A stretch of DNA of 64,000 nucleotides from Candidatus Gastranaerophilales bacterium (GCA_944324945.1 CALUYE010000001.1:186001-250000), one strand, 5' to 3'. Shown: positions 36,925-45,219, counted from the stretch's first letter. Notes: generated from the letters alone by a model not told the origin. A program made the numbers and translations.

Positions 36925-37740
36925 ATGAAAACTCTAACACTTAACAATTTTGAAATAGGAAAAGATAAACTTACCGTATTTGCAGGCCCATGCGCTATGG
37001 AAAGCGAAGAAATCTGCTTTACAACAGCTGAAAAATTAATAGAAATTACAAAAAGGCTGGATATTAATTTTATTTTTAAAACATCATTCGATAAAGCAAA
37101 CCGCTCATCTTTAAAATCATACAGAGGTTTAGGCTTAGAGCGCGGACTTAAAATTTTATCAAAAATAAAAAAAGAACTGAATGTCCCGATAGTTACGGAT
37201 ATCCACGAATCATCCCAGGCAAAAATTGTTGCGGATGTAGCTGATGTTATTCAAATCCCTGCATTTTTATGCAGACAAACAGACTTACTTGTTGCTGCCG
37301 CTAAAACAAATAAAATCGTTAATATCAAAAAAGGGCAATTCCTATCTCCCTATCAAATGAAATCAATTGCACAAAAAGTAATTGATTCGGGGAATGACAA
37401 AGTATTAATAACCGAACGCGGAACAAGCTTTGGTTACAACAACCTTGTTGTTGATATGAGAGGAATTCAAATAATTCAAGATGAACTCGGTTATCCTTTA
37501 GTGTTTGATGCTACACATAGCGTTCAAATCCCCGGAGGACACGGTGAAAGCTCTTCAGGCGAAAGGAGATTCGTCTCCCTTTTGGCAAAATCGGCAATTG
37601 CAGCAGGTGCCAAATGCCTGTTTTTCGAAATTCACCCCGACCCCGACCATGCCCTATGCGACGGCGACAACATGCTCCCCTTAAACGAATGCGAACAAAC
37701 CTTCCAAATCTGCAACAAAATCTTTAAACTTGTGAATTAA
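36925..37740 (+). CDS. kdsA: 3-deoxy-D-manno-octulosonate 8-phosphate synthase
   Basis: Makes KDO-8-phosphate for lipid A core, so the cell should build LPS. The start is taken at 36925 (KTLTLNNFEIGKDKLTVFAGPCAMES), giving 271 residues. A longer frame to 36763 would run into recA and has no support. The metal-binding Cys in AGPCAMES marks the metal-dependent class (Aquifex type) rather than the Asn type of E. coli. Other motifs: FKTSFDKANRSS, TDIHESSQA, IPAFLCRQTDLL, NIKKGQF, DATHSVQIPGG, FFEIHPDPDHALCDG. The last 150 bases are C-rich; the dus gene begins 2 bases later and is G-rich (see findings). Confidence 0.95.
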   Translation: MKTLTLNNFEIGKDKLTVFAGPCAMESEEICFTTAEKLIEITKRLDINFIFKTSFDKANRSSLKSYRGLGLERGLKILSKIKKELNVPIVTDIHESSQAKIVADVADVIQIPAFLCRQTDLLVAAAKTNKIVNIKKGQFLSPYQMKSIAQKVIDSGNDKVLITERGTSFGYNNLVVDMRGIQIIQDELGYPLVFDATHSVQIPGGHGESSSGERRFVSLLAKSAIAAGAKCLFFEIHPDPDHALCDGDNMLPLNECEQTFQICNKIFKLVN

Positions 37741-37742
37741 AA

Positions 37743-38714
37743 ATGAACAAAAGTTTTGATATTAAGGATATTAAGGTGATTCAGGCGCCGTTGGCGGGGG
37801 TTACGGATAGGGTTTTTAGGGGGCTTATTCGTAAGTTTGGTTCGGGATGTTTGATGACAACCGAGATGATTTCATCGGAGATGCTTTGTAATAATCCTGA
37901 GCCCAGGATTATTCAATTTGAAGAATTTGAGCATCCGCTTTCTTTTCAGCTTGTGGGGCATAAGATTGATAAAATGACAAAGGCGGCTAAAATTGTTGCG
38001 CCTTTTGCGGATGTTATAGATATAAATTGCGGATGTCCCGTTAAAAAAGTTGTTGTATCGGGTGATGGCAGTGCCATGATGAGGACTCCGAAGTTAATTT
38101 ATGAAATAATCCAGTCGATAAAAGAGGCGGTTAATCTTCCCTTAAGTGTGAAATTTCGTTTAGGCTGGAGTTTAAATGAGGAAAATTATATAGAATTTGC
38201 AAAAACCGTTGAATCCGCAGGAGCTGATTTTGTAACGCTTCATGCCAGAACAAGGTCGCAGTTGTATCAGGGAAGTGCTGATTGGAAAAAGATAGGACTT
38301 TTGAAAAAAGAATTGAAAATCCCTGTTTTTGCAAACGGGGATATTAAAACAATAGAAGATGTTAAAAATTGCATAAAAGATTCAAATGCTGATGGTGTAT
38401 CGGTTGGCAGGGGTATTATGGGAGATTTTACCCTGCCTTATAGAATAGAGCAGTATTTTAAAAAAGGAGTTATTTTGCCCCCTCCCTCTTTTGAAGAAAA
38501 AATTTCCATGCTTAAAGAGCATTTAAATTCAGAAATTGAGTTTATGGGAGAAAAAAACGGGGTGAAATTTATGAGAAAATTTTATAATTATTATATATCG
38601 CAGGAGCGCAACTGTTCAAAGTACAGAAGTGTTTTGGTAAGATTGGAAACAAGAAAAGAAATATTGAAAGTTTTGGATGAAATATTATCTCTACATTATT
38701 CTAACTCAAGATAA
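37743..38714 (+). CDS. dusB: tRNA-dihydrouridine synthase (DusB-like)
   Basis: FMN enzyme reducing uridines in tRNA D-loops. The 323-residue protein has the FMN barrel start QAPLAGVTDRVFRGLIRKFG, the catalytic Cys in DINCGCPVKKVV, KFRLGW, LHARTRSQLYQG, and the phosphate-binding FANGDIKTIEDV followed by DGVSVGRGIMGD. Length and motifs fit the DusB branch. It starts 2 bases after kdsA and overlaps the GIY-YIG gene by 38 bases, so the three are probably one transcript. Confidence 0.94.
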   Translation: MNKSFDIKDIKVIQAPLAGVTDRVFRGLIRKFGSGCLMTTEMISSEMLCNNPEPRIIQFEEFEHPLSFQLVGHKIDKMTKAAKIVAPFADVIDINCGCPVKKVVVSGDGSAMMRTPKLIYEIIQSIKEAVNLPLSVKFRLGWSLNEENYIEFAKTVESAGADFVTLHARTRSQLYQGSADWKKIGLLKKELKIPVFANGDIKTIEDVKNCIKDSNADGVSVGRGIMGDFTLPYRIEQYFKKGVILPPPSFEEKISMLKEHLNSEIEFMGEKNGVKFMRKFYNYYISQERNCSKYRSVLVRLETRKEILKVLDEILSLHYSNSR

Positions 38715-38964
38715 TACTCTATATACGGGTATTGCGCTTGATGTTAAAAAAAGATTTATTCAACATAAAGAAAAAAAAGGTGCAAAATATACAATTTCTC
38801 ATAAACCTAAAGAAATTGTATATTTAGATGTTTTTGAAAATAAGTCTTTGGCATTAAGTGAAGAATACAGGATTAAAAAAACTCTTAAAAGACAGCAAAA
38901 ACTTGAGTTAATTGAAAAAAATAAATCAAAAACAAAAGAACTTTTGAGTCTTTTGGATATTTAG
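38677..38964 (+). CDS. GIY-YIG nuclease-superfamily protein (YhbQ/UPF0213-like)
   Basis: A 95-residue single-domain protein. The GIY-YIG pair is represented by YYLYIILTQDNTLYTGIALDVKKRFIQH, including the catalytic Arg, and the conserved Glu follows in LALSEEYRIKKTLKRQQKLELI. Members such as YhbQ act on DNA in vitro; the cellular role is unclear. It overlaps the dus 3' end by 38 bases in another frame, so its start could lie slightly downstream, but the motif begins at residue 3, which supports this ATG. Confidence 0.9.
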   Translation: MKYYLYIILTQDNTLYTGIALDVKKRFIQHKEKKGAKYTISHKPKEIVYLDVFENKSLALSEEYRIKKTLKRQQKLELIEKNKSKTKELLSLLDI

Positions 38965-40451
38965 TCGTAAACGTAGGGAGGCCCGTTTTTAATTTCGATT
39001 AAAATGTTTTGTGCAATTTGTCCCAGTTCTTCATTGCTCTTTCCTTGTTGTAATTTATAGTTAAAATCGTCGATTAAGGGTTTAATTGCGCTTAGTTTTT
39101 TAGCTTTAAAGTTTTCTATTTCAATTTCAACTAAATTTTTCCTTAAATTCAGTTCGCTTTTTGAATTTTCTTTTGTAACCGTAACGTTTTTAATTGCGTC
39201 TGTTGCAGATTTTGAAATGTAACCTATTGATGAAATTGCGCTCAGTGCTATAAATAAATATTTATTAAATTTATTTTCAGGATTTAAAATCCAGTTGTAT
39301 AAATGACCTCTGTTGTCGTTTATATAGCAATAGTATTGAATTTTTCCCGATGTTCCGTATATTGCTTTATCTGCGTTTGAAAATATATGCGCGTCTTTAA
39401 TTTCCTGAATAAATTGTTCAATTTCTTGAGGAGTTATGTTTTTAATTTTTCTTACATCTTCTTCAATTGTTTTATTGCTTGCTTTTGTGCTTATTAAGAC
39501 TTCTTTTAGTCTTTTTAGGGCTTCTTTTTTATCTTCAATGGAAAAAATTTCCAGTTTATCGGAATCGATTAACTTATTTTTAAATTTTTCTTCGTATTTA
39601 TCAAGATTGCTTATTGTTTTTTGATAATTTTTAAATGTAAAAAATGCTAAAGCAACGGAAGCTAAGATTCCTCCTGCTAAAAGTATTCCTTTTTTTAGGG
39701 TTTGATTTTTGTTTTGAGTTTTATTTTCGTCTTTTTTACCTTTAAAGGGGATAGCGGTTTCTTTTTTTGAAAAAATTTCTTTAAAATAATCAGAACTGTT
39801 TTTTAGAATTGAATTTACGACGTTTAATTTTCCGCTGAATTCTTTTGTTTCAACATCTATTAACTCTTTTTGAAAGTTTCTGTTTATGTCGCATTCCTGT
39901 TTTTTAATCCAGATTTCTTTATATCCGTCAACAAAATTTTTAGCCCCCAAAGTAAACCCTGACATTAAACCTACCCCTAATAATCCTAAAATATTCTTTT
40001 TATTTGGGTCTCTCAGTGCTCTAAACATTGCAAATTCAGGCTCTTCAACTATATTCATATTACGCGCAAGATCTTCGGGTTGAATTAAATCAGCTTTGTT
40101 TAAAAGTTTTTTAGAATAACCTTTTAATAACATACTGATTAAAACAACCCCTATAATTGTTGCGCTGCTTAAGAAAGCTAACGGTTTTAAGATTTTTGCG
40201 CTGTTGAAATTTTCTTCTTTTTTATCAAAATTTGTCTCTATTGGTTTAATATCGGTTATTAAAAGTCCGTTTGAGACTTTATCCAGGTCTGATAAAACAT
40301 CTTTTGAATCTTTTTTAATGTTGTTATTTAAAAGGTATCCTCTAAGGGTATTGGATTCAAGGTTTTTCTTTTTATCTTTAGTTGTATCATATTTATTTAC
40401 GTATTGATTTTTGTCGGTAAAATTTTTAAATGAATTAGGCAATACTTTCAT
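38961..40451 (-). CDS. Multi-pass membrane protein, unknown function
   Basis: I do not recognise this 496-residue protein. There is no signal peptide; the first 85 residues are hydrophilic (Asn/Lys/Asp-rich). Four hydrophobic segments look like membrane helices, near residues 93-112, 150-170, 250-270 and 393-412. Between them lie charged, partly coiled-coil stretches (for example residues about 270-330). The N-terminal style (Asn/Lys-rich leader, then membrane segments) resembles other unassigned proteins of this lineage. The ATG overlaps the stop of the upstream zinc-ribbon/11-mer repeat gene by 4 bases, so the two form a translationally coupled pair, likely working at the same membrane (inference). 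Confidence 0.75.
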   Translation of the reverse strand: MKVLPNSFKNFTDKNQYVNKYDTTKDKKKNLESNTLRGYLLNNNIKKDSKDVLSDLDKVSNGLLITDIKPIETNFDKKEENFNSAKILKPLAFLSSATIIGVVLISMLLKGYSKKLLNKADLIQPEDLARNMNIVEEPEFAMFRALRDPNKKNILGLLGVGLMSGFTLGAKNFVDGYKEIWIKKQECDINRNFQKELIDVETKEFSGKLNVVNSILKNSSDYFKEIFSKKETAIPFKGKKDENKTQNKNQTLKKGILLAGGILASVALAFFTFKNYQKTISNLDKYEEKFKNKLIDSDKLEIFSIEDKKEALKRLKEVLISTKASNKTIEEDVRKIKNITPQEIEQFIQEIKDAHIFSNADKAIYGTSGKIQYYCYINDNRGHLYNWILNPENKFNKYLFIALSAISSIGYISKSATDAIKNVTVTKENSKSELNLRKNLVEIEIENFKAKKLSAIKPLIDDFNYKLQQGKSNEELGQIAQNILIEIKNGPPYVYD

Positions 40452-41131
40452 AAATCTTCGCTTTCTTGTTTTTCTTTTCTTGATTTAAATATTTTTCTCA
40501 ATGTCTTTTTTATTTTTTCAAATTTAACTTTTTTTCTGTGTTTATTCTCTTCTTTGTTACTTTGTGTAAATAATTCAAGTACTGTTTTGATTGTTTTAAA
40601 GATATTTTCTTTTGATATTTTTGAAATTGTCTCTTTGATAAAGTTTTTTATTTCCCCGATAAATGAGCTTAATTTTTCTGTTGTTGATGAAATAAAAGAA
40701 AAAGTATCGGCTGTTATATTTTTAATAATCGTAAAGGTATTTGAGGCTATTTGTGATATTGTTGAAAAAGTTTTTGCTGTTATGTTTGATATAAGATTCA
40801 GGGGGGTTTTTATAATTTTTGGAGAGTTATTAATTACGTTATTTAAAAAAATTCCTGTTTTATTTATCAGTGAATTTATTTTTTCTTTTATCGGATTTTG
40901 AAAAAGTTGAGCTAAAAATTCCTTGTGCTGCTCGAGTCTTTCTTGTTTTTGGGCTTTCATAAGGTTCCACTGCGCAAGACATTCGTTATATGTCATCTCA
41001 CCCGGTTTTCTTGCTTTGTTTCTGTCGCTGCTCGGTCTTGAACCCATGCCCGAGCAGATAGGGCAAGAGCCTAAAGGAAAGCCATGGGGGCATTTATTAT
41101 TTTGTGTAACTTGTGTATATGATTGTACCAA
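40448..41131 (-). CDS. Zinc-ribbon-like protein with amphipathic 11-residue repeats
   Basis: The start is taken as TTG at 41131, with AAAGAG just upstream. A TTG at 41191 would lie inside the leader hairpin. The 227-residue protein begins with KCPHGFPLGSCPICSGMGS, two CPxx-type knuckles that could hold zinc, followed by EMTYNECLAQWNLMKA. From about residue 105 to 170 (numbered from 41131) six near-perfect 11-residue repeats follow (NITAKTFSTIS, QIASNTFTIIK, NITADTFSFIS and so on), with Ile at positions 2 and 10. Such 11-mers form long amphipathic helices that lie on lipid surfaces, as in apolipoproteins and perilipins (family knowledge). The C-terminus is strongly basic. It is coupled to the membrane protein gene downstream. 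Confidence 0.7.
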   Translation of the reverse strand: MVQSYTQVTQNNKCPHGFPLGSCPICSGMGSRPSSDRNKARKPGEMTYNECLAQWNLMKAQKQERLEQHKEFLAQLFQNPIKEKINSLINKTGIFLNNVINNSPKIIKTPLNLISNITAKTFSTISQIASNTFTIIKNITADTFSFISSTTEKLSSFIGEIKNFIKETISKISKENIFKTIKTVLELFTQSNKEENKHRKKVKFEKIKKTLRKIFKSRKEKQESEDL

Positions 41132-41157
41132 ATTTCTCTCTTTCGACCGCACATATA

Positions 41158-41262
41158 TAAAAAACAAAATTGCATTTCGGGTTAGGCGCAAAATGCATAA
41201 ATTCAGTCTTCCGGCTATACGGCTGCGGCCCAGCTTAAGGAATTTCGCCTTAATTTCCTGAT
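41158..41262 (-). promoter_or_regulatory. Structured leader RNA, cobalamin-riboswitch-like core plus terminator
   Basis: On the minus strand, directly before the 11-mer-repeat gene, GC-rich structured sequence interrupts AT-rich DNA. A hairpin TTAAGG-CGAAATT-CCTTAA (forward 41235-41253) is followed by GCTGGGCCGCAGCCGTATAG and CCGGAAGACTGA. The order GG(U/C)GAAAUUCC, G-C-x-G-x2-CCGCA, CCGUA, AG-x-C-x-GGAA-GAC parallels the cobalamin riboswitch core from memory. A 7-bp hairpin (41171-41177 with 41191-41197) and a T-rich run then form an intrinsic terminator. The class assignment is tentative; the structured element is clear. Confidence 0.4.
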
Positions 41263-41308
41263 ATTGATTTATTGTTTTTATTTTAACACAAGAATTTTAA
41301 ACAAGAAA

Positions 41309-41800
41309 TTAATAAATTTCGCCTTCTTCATCTTCGCTAAATTCATCAACTTCATCTTCCGCAATTGGGATTTTAATTTCAACACCCATTTCGGTTAAAA
41401 TATCTCTTGCTTTCGGGCCGTATGCGGTATCGGAGAAATTTTCAAGTATTGTTTGATAGCAGCTTATTGCATCTTTTTCTATTCCTCTCAAGCGGAAAAT
41501 ATTTCCTAATTTATAATAAAGAGGTGCAAAGCTTGCTTCCGATAATATATCCATTTGTTCATCAAGCTGTAATTTTAAGCCTATTAATTGTTTTGAATCT
41601 TCGGGAGTGTATAGTTCCCTTTCATAGATTTTTTTTGTTAAATTATCGATTTTTGTTGTCATATCGGTAATTACTTCTTCGCTCACACCTTTCTTTTTAG
41701 CTGCAGTCTTGCCTTTTGCAGCGTCAGCCGGAAGCACCTGATTTAAAACAAGAGCAAAAACCATAATAATTAAAGTTAAAAATGCTAATATTTGTCTCAA
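41309..41800 (-). CDS. Secreted TPR-like protein, unknown function
   Basis: A 163-residue exported protein. The signal peptide is QILAFLTLIIMVFALVLNQVLPADA, with cleavage likely after ADA. The mature part begins with a Lys-rich stretch, then helical hairpins, of which YYKLGNIFRLRGIEKDAISCYQTILENFSDTAYGPKARDIL fits a tetratricopeptide repeat. It ends in an acidic tail (EDEVDEFSEDEEGEIY). It is divergent from the secreted protein gene at 41895. Probably a small periplasmic scaffold; no enzyme motif is seen. Confidence 0.8.
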   Translation of the reverse strand: MRQILAFLTLIIMVFALVLNQVLPADAAKGKTAAKKKGVSEEVITDMTTKIDNLTKKIYERELYTPEDSKQLIGLKLQLDEQMDILSEASFAPLYYKLGNIFRLRGIEKDAISCYQTILENFSDTAYGPKARDILTEMGVEIKIPIAEDEVDEFSEDEEGEIY

Positions 41801-41860
41801 AATATCATCCTCTTAATTAATATATTACAATGATTTTTTTGAATTTCCTCAATCTTCGGG

Positions 41861-41888
41861 TTGAAATTTTTTAAGTTTTAATTAAAAT
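41861..41888 (+). promoter_or_regulatory. Promoter of the 41895 gene, leaderless geometry
   Basis: TTGAAA (41861-41866), a 16-base spacer and TAAAAT (41883-41888) are followed after exactly 6 bases by the ATG at 41895, with no SD between. The predicted transcript starts at the start codon. Confidence 0.65.
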
Positions 41889-41894
41889 CAATAT

Positions 41895-42389
41895 ATGAAA
41901 AAATTGATTTTAATCTGCTTTGCGTTTTGTTTTTTATTGCTTTCTTCAAATGCAATGATTTTAAAAGGCTCTGTTAATGAAGATTATATTCCTAACGGAT
42001 TCTATGGCACTTGGGGAGTTATTTCGAAGTTAAAAAGTTCAAATAATCCCGCTCTTTTTAATTCTGAAAGCAGAGATGTATGGGTTTTATCGGGACATTC
42101 TAATGTTCTTGTTTTGGAAAATCTTCAAAGCGGTGCAAGGTCTGAAATTACAATTAAACAAAAAAGCAATAAAAAAGATACCTTGAAGTTTGAAAGAGAA
42201 AAAGTTGTGGAAAAAAACGGCGAAAAAACGGTTTATCGCGAAATTGTGGAGTTTTTGCTTATAAAAGACATTTTTACGGGTAATGATAAATTTATTGTTG
42301 AAAAATGGAAAGACGGCGTACTTTTCCAAAAAAGCGAAGCAACTTATATCGTAAGCGGAGTAAAAATTTCAGGAACAAACCCCAAATAA
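41895..42389 (+). CDS. Secreted protein, unknown function
   Basis: A 164-residue protein with a signal peptide (KKLILICFAFCFLLLSSNA). The mature domain is probably mostly beta structure (alternating strands such as VWVLSGHSNVLVLENL and SEITIKQKSNKKDTLKF), with NGFYGTWGVISKL near the mature N-terminus reminiscent of lipocalin-like or outer-membrane-associated domains. I cannot name a family. It has its own leaderless-type promoter and stands alone before trxB. Confidence 0.75.
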   Translation: MKKLILICFAFCFLLLSSNAMILKGSVNEDYIPNGFYGTWGVISKLKSSNNPALFNSESRDVWVLSGHSNVLVLENLQSGARSEITIKQKSNKKDTLKFEREKVVEKNGEKTVYREIVEFLLIKDIFTGNDKFIVEKWKDGVLFQKSEATYIVSGVKISGTNPK

Positions 42390-42443
42390 TTTGCGTCTTA
42401 TTAAAAAAGTATTTATGGTATTATAATTTATAAGGTTGAGGAA

Positions 42444-43394
42444 ATGAGCAATAAAATTTTTGACTGCATAATTTTAGGCGGAGGCCCTGCGGGTTTATCA
42501 AGCGCTCTATATTGCGCAAGAGGAAATCTTGACTGCGCAATTATAGATATATCATCCATCGGTGGTGCGCCTGTTAATTACTGTGAAATAGAAAATTATC
42601 TGGGGTTTGATAAAATCAAAGGGTTCGAGCTGTGCGAAAAGTTTGAAAATCATATAAACAATTTCAATATAACAAAATTGGAATATGAAGAAATAACAAA
42701 GGTTGACTTAAAATCAAACATTAAAACAATAACAACAAAAAATTCAACCTACAGGGCAAAGACAGTTATAATTGCAACAGGTGCAAAGCCTAAGAAATTG
42801 AATATTAAAGGCGAAGTTGAAAACATAGGAAAAGGTGTCAGCTATTGCGCTGTTTGTGATGGAGCCTTTTATAAAGATAAGGTTGTAATGGTTGTAGGCG
42901 GCGGTAATTCCGCTCTTGAAGAAGCGCTTTATTTAACAACATTTGCCAAAAAAGTTTATTTAATGCACAGAAGAGATGAATTTCGTGCGGATAAAATAAT
43001 TCAAAAAAGAGTTCAAGAAAATAAAAAGATAGAATTAATTCTAAATTCAATCCCCCTTGAGATTATGGCGGATAAAACGGTAAATTCCGTTAAAATATTA
43101 AATAACCAAACAAATAAAGAAAAAATAATTAAAATTGACGGAATATTCCCATATATCGGTATTGAACCTAATATTGAACTGTTTTTACATCAGGTTAATT
43201 TTGATAAATTCGGTTTTATCATAACCGATAACACCATGAAAACCAATCTTGAAGGGGTATATGCCATAGGTGATGTCAGAAATACGCCTTTAAGACAGGT
43301 AATAACCGCAGTTTCAGATGGCGCTGTTGCAGGGGTTGAGGTTAGTAAATATTTATTAAATTTAAAAGAAACGATGAAAGAAAAGGAAGTATAA
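42444..43394 (+). CDS. trxB: Thioredoxin reductase
   Basis: NADPH-dependent flavoenzyme reducing thioredoxin. The 316-residue protein has the FAD motif ILGGGPAGLSSALYCARG, the redox pair CAVC in SYCAVCDGAFYKDK, the NADPH motif VVGGGNSALEEALYLTTFA and the FAD-binding end GVYAIGDVRNTPLRQVITAVSDGAVAG. GAGG lies 4 bases before the ATG. The zinc dehydrogenase gene follows after 6 bases. A thioredoxin-fold partner (62534) lies elsewhere in the window. Ferredoxin/flavin-type TrxR variants look similar, but the NADPH motif is intact. Confidence 0.93.
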   Translation: MSNKIFDCIILGGGPAGLSSALYCARGNLDCAIIDISSIGGAPVNYCEIENYLGFDKIKGFELCEKFENHINNFNITKLEYEEITKVDLKSNIKTITTKNSTYRAKTVIIATGAKPKKLNIKGEVENIGKGVSYCAVCDGAFYKDKVVMVVGGGNSALEEALYLTTFAKKVYLMHRRDEFRADKIIQKRVQENKKIELILNSIPLEIMADKTVNSVKILNNQTNKEKIIKIDGIFPYIGIEPNIELFLHQVNFDKFGFIITDNTMKTNLEGVYAIGDVRNTPLRQVITAVSDGAVAGVEVSKYLLNLKETMKEKEV

Positions 43395-43400
43395 GAAGAT

Positions 43401-44369
43401 ATGAAAGCTTTAGTGTATGATGAGGATTTAAAACTTGTAAAAGATTACCCTAATCCTGTTTTAGGCGAAAATGAAGTTTTAATTAAAACAATTATGGTAG
43501 GAATCTGTAACACCGATTATGAAATAACTCAAGGTTATATGGGATATAAGGGTGTTATAGGTCATGAATTTGTCGGGCGTGTAGTTGATGTCGGATGTAA
43601 GGTTGATAAAAATTTAATAAATAAAAGAGTGGTGGGTGAAATAAATTGCGCATGTGAAGAATGTGATATGTGTCATAAAAACCTTCAAAGACATTGTCCT
43701 AACCGTTCAACTTTGGGAATTTATAAAAAAAACGGGTGCTTTAGCGAATATTTTACGCTTCCTTGGCAAAACGTAATTGAAATTTCTTCAAATGTTGATG
43801 ATATAACGGCAACATTCACAGAGCCCTTGGCTGCTGCTATGGAAATATTGGAGCAGGTTCATATAAAACCCGATTCAAAAGTTGCAATCTTGGGAGACGG
43901 CAAACTGGGTCTTTGCATTTCTCTTGTGTTTAGCGCTATGAATATCAATTATATCCATATCGGCAAACACAAAGAAAAATTACAAATAACAAAAGATTTG
44001 GGAAATAAGGTAATGATGCTTGATGAAATAAGCGAAAAAGATAAAAAGTCTTTTGATGTTGTAATTGAAGCAACAGGCTCGATGGGAGGTTTTAACACAA
44101 GCGCATCTTTAGTAAAACCGAGAGGTATACTTGTTTTAAAAAGTACAATAGCAGCAAAAGAAGGATTGAATTTAGCGGGAATCGTAGTTGATGAAATAAC
44201 AATTCTGGGTTCGCGCTGCGGACAGTTTAAACCTGTTTTAGAAATTCTTGAAAAACAAAAAATAAACGTAAAACCTTTAGTAAGCGCTGTTTATAATGTT
44301 GATGATTTTGAAGAAGCTTTCAAAAAAAATTCTCAAAAAAATGTAATAAAAGTTTTGGTTAAATTTTAG
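43401..44369 (+). CDS. Zinc-dependent medium-chain alcohol/polyol dehydrogenase
   Basis: NAD(P)-dependent oxidoreductase, 322 residues. Catalytic zinc ligands are Cys in GICNTDYE and the His-Glu pair in GVIGHEFVG, with a further Glu in TEPLAA. A structural zinc lobe has four Cys in CACEECDMCHKNLQRHC. The Rossmann motif is AILGDGKLGLC (G-x-G-x2-G). At 322 residues it is slightly short for sorbitol or threonine dehydrogenases (about 345). Substrate cannot be assigned. It is 6 bases after trxB and is followed by a strong terminator. Confidence 0.88.
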   Translation: MKALVYDEDLKLVKDYPNPVLGENEVLIKTIMVGICNTDYEITQGYMGYKGVIGHEFVGRVVDVGCKVDKNLINKRVVGEINCACEECDMCHKNLQRHCPNRSTLGIYKKNGCFSEYFTLPWQNVIEISSNVDDITATFTEPLAAAMEILEQVHIKPDSKVAILGDGKLGLCISLVFSAMNINYIHIGKHKEKLQITKDLGNKVMMLDEISEKDKKSFDVVIEATGSMGGFNTSASLVKPRGILVLKSTIAAKEGLNLAGIVVDEITILGSRCGQFKPVLEILEKQKINVKPLVSAVYNVDDFEEAFKKNSQKNVIKVLVKF

Positions 44370-44388
44370 CATTAGATATATGTTACAG

Positions 44389-44427
44389 AATAAAAAAATC
44401 CAAAATTTAATTTTGGATTTTTTTATT
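44389..44427. terminator. Bidirectional terminator between the dehydrogenase and pilin 1
   Basis: An 18-bp perfect stem (44389-44406 with 44410-44427) with a 3-base loop; the centre is ATCCAAAAT-TTA-ATTTTGGAT and the flanks are A and T runs in both directions. The right arm lies inside the pilin 3' end. Confidence 0.9.
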
Positions 44428-45165
44428 AAGCCATTCTTGGGCTCTTAAACCGTTTAAAATTTTGCCGTCAACTCTTATTCCAAAGCCAAAAGGGTCTTCG
44501 CCTTCTCCTATTCCGTCTATATCCATACATATTATTCTGTAATTATTAAGAAAACCATCCTCATTGGTTTTTAAAAACATTCTTACATCTTCTGTTTTGT
44601 TAATTCCATCAATTTCTTCTTGCGTGTCTCCTTGAATAATGTCTAATTCTTTATGTGCAGTAATTCCAAAAGTATAGCTCGGATTTGGTATATAGAAAAT
44701 TAAACCGTCATTTGTAATAATTTCAGGTTTTATTTGCGGATCTGTTTTACAGCCTCTATCCATGTGCTCTTTGGCACTTTCACCCCAAGCATCTTGTGCT
44801 CCTTCTTCATTTACGTAGGTATAACCTGTCTGGCGATTAAATCCCCCTGTTTGATTGTAGCAATTAACGCTTTTTGTATTTAATAAATCGGCTAATGTCT
44901 GACAAAAATACGTTATATCGCCTTCATGGTTCCCGTCAATTAAATTTCCGTTCGCCCTGATTCCAAGGTCTCCATCCTGATAGTATTCATCACTTGAAAC
45001 AAGTTCTTTTATTGCTGTTGTAATTGTATTATATCCTTTTTTAAATTTCATAACTTCTTCATCAGGCGAAGATTGAAACGCCATTGGAAGTAAAATCATG
45101 GTTAAAACACCTATTATTACAAGAACGATTAAAATTTCAGCTAAAGTAAAACCTTTTTTCATCAT
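44407..45165 (-). CDS. Type IV pilin-like protein (pilin 1)
   Basis: A 252-residue prepilin. The leader MMKKG is cut before Phe in G-FTLAEILIVLVIIGVLTMI; Glu5 of the mature form is present. After the N-terminal helix the globular part has paired Cys residues and ends with ICMDIDGIGEGEDPFGFGIR-type Asp/Gly-rich sequence, common at the C-terminus of secretion-type pilins. AAGGAG lies 6 bases before the ATG. The divergent promoter overlaps a palindrome shared with the XRE gene. The first 53 coding bases after the second ATG equal those of pilin 2 (48317). Major pilin and pseudopilin are both possible. Confidence 0.88.
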   Translation of the reverse strand: MMKKGFTLAEILIVLVIIGVLTMILLPMAFQSSPDEEVMKFKKGYNTITTAIKELVSSDEYYQDGDLGIRANGNLIDGNHEGDITYFCQTLADLLNTKSVNCYNQTGGFNRQTGYTYVNEEGAQDAWGESAKEHMDRGCKTDPQIKPEIITNDGLIFYIPNPSYTFGITAHKELDIIQGDTQEEIDGINKTEDVRMFLKTNEDGFLNNYRIICMDIDGIGEGEDPFGFGIRVDGKILNGLRAQEWLNKKIQN

Positions 45166-45193
45166 AAATTCTCCTTAAAGGTAATTTTATTTT

Positions 45194-45207
45194 TTGCATG
45201 CGTGCAA
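45194..45207. promoter_or_regulatory. Operator copy A (TTGCATGCGTGCAA), pilin 1 / XRE-1
   Basis: A 14-bp inverted repeat of the form TTGCA-N4-TGCAA. It lies just downstream of the predicted pilin 1 transcription start, where a bound protein would block elongation. The second copy is at 45235, 41 bases centre to centre, close to four helical turns. Confidence 0.7.
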
Positions 45208-45219
45208 AAAATATAGAGA

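Noticed and set aside
41158-41262. Cyclic-di-GMP (GEMM) riboswitch
   Set aside because: The ordered GEMM blocks (GGGCAAACC, ACGCAAAGCC, GGUAGGUAGCGGGGUUACC) are not found on either strand.
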